Below are positions 36,532 through 43,609 of a stretch of DNA of 64,000 nt, one piece after another. The stretch is from positions 2,730,501 through 2,794,500 of the forward strand of contig NZ_CP101125.1 of assembly GCF_024296925.1 (NCBI RefSeq), in the 5' to 3' direction. Each line of letters starts with the position of its first letter. Within the stretch, counting starts at the first letter, position 1. A program made the position numbers and the translations under genes. Below the pieces are notes generated by a model. It searched no databases. It worked only from the letters and a program-made list of their open reading frames with translations, and was not told where the DNA came from. This DNA comes from Pseudomonas nunensis. Its GTDB lineage: Bacteria; Pseudomonadota; Gammaproteobacteria; Pseudomonadales; Pseudomonadaceae.

Positions 36532-36549
36532 GGGTGCTGCAGTCGTGAG

Positions 36550-36615
36550 CTAGCCCGCCAAATAAGGAATGGCGGTAATAATGCTTGGCTGGCAGCGCAA
36601 TACGGTGGAAGTCAT
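36550..36615 (-). CDS. Putative ilvA leader peptide (attenuation)
   Basis: A 21-residue frame reading MTSTVLRCQPSIITAIPYLAG. It contains three Ile, three Thr, one Val and two Leu codons, with ATT ATT ACC GCC ATT clustered before the stop. The end of the frame overlaps the antiterminator arm, and the terminator starts 19 bp downstream. In this design ribosome stalling at Ile/Thr codons would favour readthrough into ilvA. No strong ribosome binding site is seen, which is the weak point. Confidence 0.65.
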   Translation of the reverse strand: MTSTVLRCQPSIITAIPYLAG

Positions 36616-36714
36616 GGCTGGAAATTAGCCGGGCATTGGTGGCAAGTCAATGGCCAATTTTGTCGGGCCTCTGTAGGCTGGCGATTCTGCTCATTGTCCC
36701 CAAGGAAGGAAACC

Positions 36715-37050
36715 ATGAAGTCTGTCGCCCTGCCCCTGATTGCCCTGATCGCGTTTGCCGGCTACACCGTTTCGGTGATGTTGCAGGCGGAACAGTCGTT
36801 GATCGAGTTTGGGATCAGCCTGATGTCGCGGCCGGATACAGCGCAGGTGGTGATTGATCTTTTTCTGTTGGCGACGCTGGCCGGAATCTGGATGTACCGG
36901 GATGCTCGCCAGCGTGGCCGGTCAGGGCTGTCGGTGATGCCTTATCTTGTGCTGACTGCTGTTTTTGTGTCGATTGGGCCGTTGTTGTATTTGGTGGTTC
37001 GGGGGGTTCAAAGTCGGACAGCTCGTGTCGATGCAAGCCAACGAGTTTGA
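36715..37050 (+). CDS. DUF2834-like membrane protein
   Basis: A 111-residue protein with three transmembrane helices (LPLIALIAFAGYTVSVML; VVIDLFLLATLAGIWMY; LSVMPYLVLTAVFVSIGPLLYLV). The pattern 'D-F ... MYRDARQRGRSG ... GPLLYLVVR' resembles DUF2834 proteins. Function unknown. AAGGAAGG precedes the ATG. A REP pair follows. Confidence 0.65.
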   Translation: MKSVALPLIALIAFAGYTVSVMLQAEQSLIEFGISLMSRPDTAQVVIDLFLLATLAGIWMYRDARQRGRSGLSVMPYLVLTAVFVSIGPLLYLVVRGVQSRTARVDASQRV

Positions 37051-37080
37051 TCCGGTTTATTGGGTGATATTGAGATTGCT

Positions 37081-37146
37081 TTCGCGAGCAAGCCCGCTCC
37101 CACACTTGAAAGGCATTCCCCCTGTGGGAGCGGGCTTGCTCGCGAA
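37081..37146. repeat. REP pair (GTGGGAGCGGGCTTGC class)
   Basis: Inverted copies of TGTGGGAGCGGGCTTGCTCG around an 18-bp spacer, between convergent genes; probably a shared 3' end structure. Confidence 0.9.
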
Positions 37147-37168
37147 GGCGGCCTGACAGTCACCAAAA

Positions 37169-38092
37169 CTACCTGGCCAGGCGCCTGAGCCCCAACACCA
37201 TCACCCCGGCGCCAAGCATCATCGCCGTCAGGAACAGCGGATAGGACACCCACCACGGTGTCCCCGCCGTCATCATGCTGAACTCGGACATGCCGCCAAT
37301 GCTGGCAATCAGGTTCAGCGGCAAAAACACCACGTTGATCAACGTCAGTTTGCGCAGCAGGTTGTTCATGCTGTTGTTCATCAGGTTGCCCCGGGCGTCG
37401 ATCAGCCCGGAGAACACCGTGGAGTAGATTTCCGCCTGTTTGTAGCACTGGTTGTTTTCGATGATCAGGTCGTCGATCAGGCCGATGGCCTCGGCGCTGA
37501 AGTGCTCCTTTTCCGCGTGGTTGCGCAGGCGGGTCAGCACCGCGCCGTTGCTGTGGATGGCGTTGATGTAATAAATCAGGCTTTCGCTGAGGTTGAACAT
37601 CTGGATCAGGTGCTGGTTTTCCATCGAGGCGTTGAATTTCTGCTGCAACTCCCGGGCAACCAGTTTGATCACCTTCAGGTGACCCAAGTAGTGATGGATG
37701 TTGTTGAACAACAAATCCAGCAACACATCCAGCGGCGTGTTGAGCCGCTGGCGGGTGCCGAGGCCATGCAGCGGCGAGTCGTCGGTGGCGATCACCAGCA
37801 AGCGGCCCGGCGAGAACAACAAGCCGCAGGACGACACCTCGAAGGCCAGGCTGCCAGCGCCCGAATAGTTTTCCGGACGTTTCCAGATCAGGAACAGGTT
37901 GTCGGGGTGAAACTCGATGCGCGACACCTCGTCGGGGTCCAGGGCCGAGGCCAGGGCGTGCTCATCGAGCTTGAAATGGCTGTGCAGCAAATCGCGCTCA
38001 GCGGCGTCGGGGTTGCTGAACAGCATCACCTCGGCGTCCAGCCGTTCGACGGTGTGCAGGGCGCCGTGGGTCAGTTGAAAACTCTTGATCAT
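37169..38092 (-). CDS. CorA/ZntB-family metal transporter with a GMS motif
   Basis: A 307-residue protein with a large cytoplasmic N-terminal funnel domain and two C-terminal transmembrane helices (LTLINVVFLPLNLIASIGG; YPLFLTAMMLGAGVMVLGL). CorA and ZntB channels carry GMN at the end of the first helix; here it reads GGMSEFSMM, that is GMS. Loss of the Asn probably alters ion selectivity, so magnesium transport should not be assumed. The gene starts 7 bp after the RimK-like ligase and is probably cotranscribed with it. Confidence 0.8.
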   Translation of the reverse strand: MIKSFQLTHGALHTVERLDAEVMLFSNPDAAERDLLHSHFKLDEHALASALDPDEVSRIEFHPDNLFLIWKRPENYSGAGSLAFEVSSCGLLFSPGRLLVIATDDSPLHGLGTRQRLNTPLDVLLDLLFNNIHHYLGHLKVIKLVARELQQKFNASMENQHLIQMFNLSESLIYYINAIHSNGAVLTRLRNHAEKEHFSAEAIGLIDDLIIENNQCYKQAEIYSTVFSGLIDARGNLMNNSMNNLLRKLTLINVVFLPLNLIASIGGMSEFSMMTAGTPWWVSYPLFLTAMMLGAGVMVLGLRRLAR

Positions 38093-38099
38093 CGGCCGC

Positions 38100-39674
38100 T
38101 CACCAAGCCTGGCCGCGACGTTTAAGCTCCAGGCGGCGGACGAACTCTTCCAGCACCAGCGAGTACAAGTCGTCCTGCAAATAGGCGTCTTCGATGCCGG
38201 CGTCCATGTTCGGGTTGTCGTTGACCTCGATCACCACCACTTTGTCGCCGGACTGCTTGAGGTCGACGCCGTAGAGGCCATCGCCGATCAGGTTGGCGGT
38301 CTTCACCGCCAGTTCCACCACGGCGCGCGGCGCTTCGTGGACTGCCAAGGTGCGGCATTCGCCGTTGATGTCTTGGCCCTTGGCTTTGTGGTTGTAGATC
38401 TGCCAATGGCCCTTGGACATGAAGTACTGGCAGGCGAAAATCGGTTTGCGGTTGAGCACGCCAATGCGCCAGTCGTACTCGGTGTAGAAGAATTCCTGCG
38501 CCAGCAACAACACCGAATGCTCGAACAGTTCAGCGGTGGCTTCAAGCAAGGCTTGTTGGCTTTCGACCTTGATCACGCCTCGGGAGAAACAACCGTCGGG
38601 GATCTTCAACACCAGCGGAAAGCCCAAGCGCTCGCCGACCCGTTCGAAGTCTTCCGGTCGTTCCTTGTAGAGGATTTCGGTGGCGGGCATGCCAAGTTGA
38701 TGGCTTTTCAGCAAGTCGGTCAGGTAAACCTTGTTGGTGCAGCGCAGGATCGACGTCGGGTCGTCCATCACCACCAGCCCTTCGCTTTCGGCTTTTTTGG
38801 CGAAGCGATAGGTGTGGTTGTCGACACTTGTAGTCTCGCGGATCAGCAGCCCGTCGTATTCGGCGATGCGCGCGTAGTCCTTGCGCTCGATCAGCTCGAC
38901 GTCGATGCCCAGGGTTTTGCCGACCCGGACGAAATTGTCCAGGGCCTTGGCGTTGGACGGCGGCAACGCTTCCTGTGGGTCATGCAGAATGGCCAGGTCA
39001 TAACGGGCCAAACGCCGGGAACGCGGCACACGCCAGATCTTGCGACTGAAACTGTCCAGGGAGTTGGCAAACTGGTCTTCCTGATCTTCGCGCAACTTAT
39101 GTAACGCGCCGAATTTTATGCCTTCGATGTGCCAACCATTAGTTCTTCTAAACTCAACCAGCAATATCGGACACGGAAACACTTCAAACAATTGTCGCGC
39201 CAGATCCTGTAGCGGCTCGATATTAGTTTTTCCAAAATAGAGGGTTAGCGTAAATCCTTCTGTATCGCTGTAAAGATGATTACTGAGGGCTTTTTCCAGG
39301 GGTTTGTCCAGATCATCCAGGGCCAGTCCGTAAAGGGATTTACGCGTCAGTTCGCTGATGGTTCGCACCGACGGTATGACCTTGTGCCCCCGGGCCTCAG
39401 CCAGCAGCGAGCAGTAATAACCGTGCCCAAGGTACTTGTAGCTGCGGCACAGGTTGATCACCTGGACCCGTTTGCCCTGCTCGTTGTCGCGGGTTTGTTC
39501 CAGATATTCCTGGGCCGTGACGATGTCTTCGCTGGGGAAATACGACGCCCAGTCTTCCTTGCGTTCTACGATGATAATCAACTGACTTGAAGTTCTGACT
39601 GCATCATTTAAATAAGTTGCCGCCGGCAAAGTTTGCTCGGATACTTCGCGCCAATGACCTTGTACCGCTGACAT
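38100..39674 (-). CDS. RimK-like ATP-grasp ligase with RLAN N-terminal domain
   Basis: A 524-residue protein. The N-terminal ~200 residues (QLIIIVERKEDWASYFPSEDIV, RVQVINLCRSYKYLGHGYYCSLLAEARGH) match the RimK-like ATP-grasp N-terminal (RLAN) domain. The C-terminal half is an ATP-grasp ligase: TNKVYLTDLLKSHQLGMPAT, FPLVLKIPDGCFSRGVIKV, DWRIGVLNRKPIFACQY and the metal site VVVIEVNDNPNMDAG. RimK relatives add glutamates or other amino acids to a peptide carboxylate. The substrate is unknown. ATG at 39674 is favoured over an upstream TTG. Divergent from a GNAT-C39 fusion gene, and followed by a CorA-like gene. Confidence 0.85.
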   Translation of the reverse strand: MSAVQGHWREVSEQTLPAATYLNDAVRTSSQLIIIVERKEDWASYFPSEDIVTAQEYLEQTRDNEQGKRVQVINLCRSYKYLGHGYYCSLLAEARGHKVIPSVRTISELTRKSLYGLALDDLDKPLEKALSNHLYSDTEGFTLTLYFGKTNIEPLQDLARQLFEVFPCPILLVEFRRTNGWHIEGIKFGALHKLREDQEDQFANSLDSFSRKIWRVPRSRRLARYDLAILHDPQEALPPSNAKALDNFVRVGKTLGIDVELIERKDYARIAEYDGLLIRETTSVDNHTYRFAKKAESEGLVVMDDPTSILRCTNKVYLTDLLKSHQLGMPATEILYKERPEDFERVGERLGFPLVLKIPDGCFSRGVIKVESQQALLEATAELFEHSVLLLAQEFFYTEYDWRIGVLNRKPIFACQYFMSKGHWQIYNHKAKGQDINGECRTLAVHEAPRAVVELAVKTANLIGDGLYGVDLKQSGDKVVVIEVNDNPNMDAGIEDAYLQDDLYSLVLEEFVRRLELKRRGQAW

Positions 39675-39766
39675 AGTGATTAATCCGTTGGAGAACAAGA
39701 CCTTTCCTATTAAGCACGAACTTTTTCGAAAGTCCCGTTTCGTTACGCAACTTTTACGGCGGTCAT

Positions 39767-40864
39767 ATGAATGCTGTCTTTCGCTTGGCGGTAGTTGAAG
39801 ACTTACCCGCGTTGCTCCAACTCGAAGAGCAATGCTTCACCACGGACCGGCTCACCAGTCGCAGTTTTCAATGGATGATCACCCGCGCTCATGGGCAGTT
39901 GCTGGTTGCCCAGCACGGGGAGCAACTGGTCGGCTACGCCGTGGTGCTTTTCCATCGGGGCACTTCCCTGGCGAGGTTGTATTCGATTGCCATCGCTTCC
40001 GAGGCCAGAGGCAATGGCTTGGGCAAGCAGTTGCTGGAGCGGATCGAAGCCTGTGCGCTTGAGCACGATTGCGCCTATTTGCGGCTTGAGGTGCGTATCG
40101 ACAATCCGGCGGCGATTGCTCTGTACGAGCGCAATGGTTACCGGCGTTTCGCGCTGATTCATGACTATTACCAGGACCACGCCGATGCGTTGCGGCTGGA
40201 GAAACGCATCCTGCAGCACCGCGATTCGCGCAATATCCAGGTGCCCTGGTATCGCCAGACCACCGACTTCACCTGCGGCCCGGCCTGTTTGCTGATGGCT
40301 ATGGGGGCGTTGCATCGGGATCGTTTGCTGGAACGTCGGGAGGAGCTGCAAATCTGGCGTGAGGCGACCACGGTGTTCATGACTTCGGGCCACGGTGGTT
40401 GCAGCCCACAGGGCCTAGCGCTGGCGGGGTGGCGACGCGGGTTTCGCGTGCAATTGCAACTGAGCATGGCCGGACCGTTGTTTCTCGATGGCGTGCGCGA
40501 TGAGCATAAAAAGGACGTAATGCGCCTGGTGCACGAAGAGTTCACTGCGCAGTTGCAGGACACCGATGTGGAACGGGTGATTGGCGGGACGCTGGATCTG
40601 CCTCGATTACTCGACGCGGGTGGTCAGCCGCTGGTGTTGATCAGTAGCTATCGCCTGACTCGATCCAAGGCGCCGCACTGGGTGATGGTGACGGATTGCG
40701 ATGAAGAGTTTGTCTACCTGCATGACCCGGATGTGGATCACAGCCAGCACCGCCAGCCCATGGATTGCCAGCACTTGCCGGTGAGTCATGGGGAGTTTGA
40801 GAAGATGTGCAGTTTTGGGCGGGGGAAATTGCGGGCGGCGGTGATTTTGTATACCCGAAAGTGA
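39767..40864 (+). CDS. GNAT acetyltransferase fused to a C39-like peptidase
   Basis: A 365-residue two-domain protein. Residues 1-150 are a GNAT N-acetyltransferase (ARLYSIAIASEARGNGLGKQLL acetyl-CoA loop; NPAAIALYERNGYRRF). Residues 155-365 are a C39/DUF3335-type papain-like peptidase: TDFTCGPAC with C170, H304 in APHWVMVTD, and D320. The fusion suggests acetylation and cleavage (or ligation) of the same peptide. It is divergent from the RLAN/RimK-like ligase with only 92 bp between the starts. Comparative work on amidoligases has linked RimK-like ligases with GNAT and papain-like peptidases, supporting one peptide-modification pathway. Confidence 0.85.
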   Translation: MNAVFRLAVVEDLPALLQLEEQCFTTDRLTSRSFQWMITRAHGQLLVAQHGEQLVGYAVVLFHRGTSLARLYSIAIASEARGNGLGKQLLERIEACALEHDCAYLRLEVRIDNPAAIALYERNGYRRFALIHDYYQDHADALRLEKRILQHRDSRNIQVPWYRQTTDFTCGPACLLMAMGALHRDRLLERREELQIWREATTVFMTSGHGGCSPQGLALAGWRRGFRVQLQLSMAGPLFLDGVRDEHKKDVMRLVHEEFTAQLQDTDVERVIGGTLDLPRLLDAGGQPLVLISSYRLTRSKAPHWVMVTDCDEEFVYLHDPDVDHSQHRQPMDCQHLPVSHGEFEKMCSFGRGKLRAAVILYTRK

Positions 40865-40899
40865 GGAAAGCCCAGCATTGTGGTGACTGTAAGGCCGCC

Positions 40900-40964
40900 T
40901 TCGCGAGCAAGCCCGCTCCCACAGGGGAATGCATTCCAAGTGTGGGAGCGGGCTTGCTCGCGAA
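40900..40964. repeat. REP pair (GTGGGAGCGGGCTTGC class)
   Basis: Inverted copies of TGTGGGAGCGGGCTTGCTCG separated by 17 bp, between the convergent GNAT-C39 and sugar dehydrogenase genes. Confidence 0.9.
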
Positions 40965-40979
40965 AGCGGTGGTCGGGTT

Positions 40980-42131
40980 TCACTTCAACCCGACTTTGTA
41001 AATCGCGCCATCCTCCTCATCCGTCAGCACATACAAATACCCATCCGGCCCCTGCCGCACATCGCGGATCCGCGCCTTGAGCTCGCCCATCAAGCGTTCT
41101 TCATGCACCACTTTGTCGCCGTCAAACTGCAACCGGATCAGTTCCTGACTTCCTAGCGCGCCGATAAACACGTTGTGCTGCCAAGGCTTGAAACGGTCGG
41201 CGTCATAGAACGCCATGCCGCTGATGGCCGGTGAGACTTCCCAGACATGGTGCGGCGGCACGGTGCCTTCGGCGGTCTTGCCCGTGGCTTCCGGGATCGG
41301 CTGGCCGGAATAGTTGATGCCGTTGGTTGCCAGCGGCCAGCCATAGTTCTTGCCGCGTTCGATCACGTTGATTTCATCGCCACCCTTGGGGCCGTGCTCG
41401 TTTTCCCAAATCGTCCCACTCCACGGATTCAGCGCCAAACCTTGGGGGTTGCGCTGGCCGTAGGACCAGATTTCCGGACGCACACCCGCCTGACCGACAA
41501 AGGGGTTGTCATCCGGCACCTTGCCGTCCGGGTAAATCCGCACGATTTTGCCTTGCAGCTTGTCGAGGTCCTGGGCGGTCATGCGGTCATTGTTTTCACC
41601 AAGAGCGATGAACAGATAACCGTCACGATCGAACACCAACCGCGAACCGAAGTGGTTACCGACCGAGAGCTTCGGCTCCTGGCGGAAGATCACCTTGAAA
41701 TCCTTGAGCGTCGTCAGGTCATCGGACAAACGCCCGCGCCCCACGGCGGTCCCGGCCTTGTCGCCTTCCCCGCCACCTTCGGCGTAAGACAGATAGACCA
41801 TGCGGTCCTGTTTGAAGTCCGGCGACAACACCACATCGAGCAAACCACCCTGACCCTTGGCCCAGACCTTCGGCACGCCGCTGATTGGCGCCGAGCGTTT
41901 GCCATCGGCAGTAACCACCCGCAGGTTGCCGGGACGTTCGGTCACCAGCATGCCCTGGCGATCCGGCAGAAATGCCAGGGCCCACGGGTGCTCCAGGCCT
42001 TTGGTGACCGGCGTGACCTCGAGGGTGCCTTGTTCGCTTTTCAGTTCCTGGGTGGGCGCCGCGAAAACAGGCGCCGCGGCGGTGATCAGTGCGCTGGCGC
42101 AGAAGGTGGCCAGGAGGGTTTTACGCAACAT
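40980..42131 (-). CDS. PQQ-dependent soluble aldose sugar dehydrogenase
   Basis: A 383-residue exported protein with a signal peptide (cleavage near VFA-AP). The mature part is a six-bladed propeller of the soluble glucose dehydrogenase type: LEHPWALAFLPD, HFGSRLVFDRDGYLFIALGENNDR, GQRNPQGLALNPWSGTIWENEHGPKGGDE, and ISGMAFYDADRF. The GE-N and GPKGGDE motifs provide calcium and PQQ binding in this family. It would oxidise aldoses in the periplasm. A small secreted protein gene precedes it 51 bp upstream on the same strand. Confidence 0.9.
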   Translation of the reverse strand: MLRKTLLATFCASALITAAAPVFAAPTQELKSEQGTLEVTPVTKGLEHPWALAFLPDRQGMLVTERPGNLRVVTADGKRSAPISGVPKVWAKGQGGLLDVVLSPDFKQDRMVYLSYAEGGGEGDKAGTAVGRGRLSDDLTTLKDFKVIFRQEPKLSVGNHFGSRLVFDRDGYLFIALGENNDRMTAQDLDKLQGKIVRIYPDGKVPDDNPFVGQAGVRPEIWSYGQRNPQGLALNPWSGTIWENEHGPKGGDEINVIERGKNYGWPLATNGINYSGQPIPEATGKTAEGTVPPHHVWEVSPAISGMAFYDADRFKPWQHNVFIGALGSQELIRLQFDGDKVVHEERLMGELKARIRDVRQGPDGYLYVLTDEEDGAIYKVGLK

Positions 42132-42182
42132 GCACGCTTCCTTTTGTCGTTCGAATGGCTGACAGAACCTCAGTCCTGCCGT

Positions 42183-42497
42183 TCAACGGTTGCTGCTGTC
42201 CGAGTCCCTTGGTGGTGGATTGGGAATGAATTTCGGCGGCGTACTCGGTGCCGTTTTGTCTTGCGGATAGCGATTGCCAATACCGCCGTTGTCCAGGGTT
42301 GGCGGGCGCGGCGCGGGGGCGAATGTCGGTTGCCGGGTGGCCGGTTGGGTGCCTTGCATGCTGTTGGGGTTGGCCCGGTGAATCGGGCTGTTGTAGGGAT
42401 TGTTATTGCTGCTGCCGGTCGGGCTCTGGGCCAGGGCCACCGGGCCGAGCAAACCGCTCAAGGCCAGCACGGTGCAGCCGAGCACAAATCTGTTCAT
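42183..42497 (-). CDS. Small proline-rich secreted protein
   Basis: A 104-residue protein with a signal peptide (MNRFVLGCTVLALSGLLGP, cleavage after ALA). The mature part is low-complexity, rich in Pro, Asn, Ser and Thr (PTFAPAPRPPTL; PKFIPNPPPRDSD), and is probably disordered in the periplasm. No function assigned. It may share a transcript with the sugar dehydrogenase. Confidence 0.65.
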   Translation of the reverse strand: MNRFVLGCTVLALSGLLGPVALAQSPTGSSNNNPYNSPIHRANPNSMQGTQPATRQPTFAPAPRPPTLDNGGIGNRYPQDKTAPSTPPKFIPNPPPRDSDSSNR

Positions 42498-42699
42498 GGA
42501 GAGCCTCTCTACTGATGCGGGAATAGAGTCTTCGATGCCACGCTACGCCCGACGTTCGGATTTGTTAACTGAAACCTCCTTCACAGATGTAACACCCGTT
42601 TGCCGCACCGCTGATCCCCCCGCAGGGCCTGGGTGAAAGCCGCTGAAACTTTTGCGCCGGGCCACGGGTCACCTGATCATCACTTTCGAGTAGACGAAG

Positions 42700-43575
42700 A
42701 TGGCCCGAGCAATCTGGAAAGGCGCAATCAGTTTTGGCTTGGTGCACATCCCTGTGGCACTGGTGTCGGCGACTTCATCTCATGGGGTGGATTTCGACTG
42801 GCTCGACAGCCGGAGCATGGACCCGGTGGGCTACAAACGCGTCAACAAAGTCACCGGCAAGGAAGTCACCAAGGAACACATCGTCAAAGGCGTCGCCTAC
42901 GAAAAGGGCCGCTATGTGGTGCTCAGCGAAGAGGAAATTCGTTCGGCGCACCCGTTGTCGACCCAGACCATCGACATCTTCGCCTTTGTCGACAGCGAAC
43001 AGATCCCGCTGCAAAACATCGACACACCCTATTACTTGGCGCCGGACAAACGCGGTGGCAAGGTCTATGCGCTGCTGCGTGAAACCCTGAGCAAAACCAA
43101 CAAGGTCGCCCTCGCCCATGTCGTGCTGCATACCCGGCAACACCTGGCGGCGCTGATGCCGCTGGAATCAGCGATGGTGTTGGTGATGCTGCGCTGGCCG
43201 GCGGAAGTGCGCAGCCTCGATGAACTGGAATTGGGCAGTGAGGTGACCAAACCCGAGCTGGCCAAGGGTGAACTGGACATGGCCAAGCGGCTGGTCGAGG
43301 ACATGAGTGCCGACTGGAAACCCGAGGATTACCGCGACAGTTTCGAAGACAAGATCATGGCGCTGGTGGAGAAAAAGGCCAATGAAGGCAAGATCGAGGA
43401 CGTCGAGAGCGCCGCCGGCGAAGAGGAACGTAAAACTGCGGATGTCATTGATCTGACTGAACTGCTCAAACGCAGCCTCGGTGGCAAGGCAGCCAGCAAA
43501 CCGGCGGCCAAGCCGCGCAAAGCCGCGGCCAAACCGGCCCCGGCGAAAAAAGCCACGAAGAGTTCGCGTGGCTGA
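42700..43575 (+). CDS. ku: Ku DNA end-binding protein (non-homologous end joining)
   Basis: A 291-residue bacterial Ku. It starts MARAIWKGAISFGLVHIPV, the standard bacterial Ku opening, with GVDFDWLDSRSMDPVGYKRVNK, EEIRSAHPLSTQTIDIFAFV and YYLAPDKRGGKVYALLRE in the ring-forming core (residues 1-230). The C-terminal ~50 residues are a Lys/Ala/Pro-rich tail (KPAAKPRKAAAKPAPAKKA), used by bacterial Ku for DNA binding and bridging. It recruits LigD, encoded 34 bp downstream on the same transcript. Confidence 0.96.
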   Translation: MARAIWKGAISFGLVHIPVALVSATSSHGVDFDWLDSRSMDPVGYKRVNKVTGKEVTKEHIVKGVAYEKGRYVVLSEEEIRSAHPLSTQTIDIFAFVDSEQIPLQNIDTPYYLAPDKRGGKVYALLRETLSKTNKVALAHVVLHTRQHLAALMPLESAMVLVMLRWPAEVRSLDELELGSEVTKPELAKGELDMAKRLVEDMSADWKPEDYRDSFEDKIMALVEKKANEGKIEDVESAAGEEERKTADVIDLTELLKRSLGGKAASKPAAKPRKAAAKPAPAKKATKSSRG

Positions 43576-43609
43576 CCGCCCGCAAAATCGCCGCACAAGG
43601 TAGTACGCC

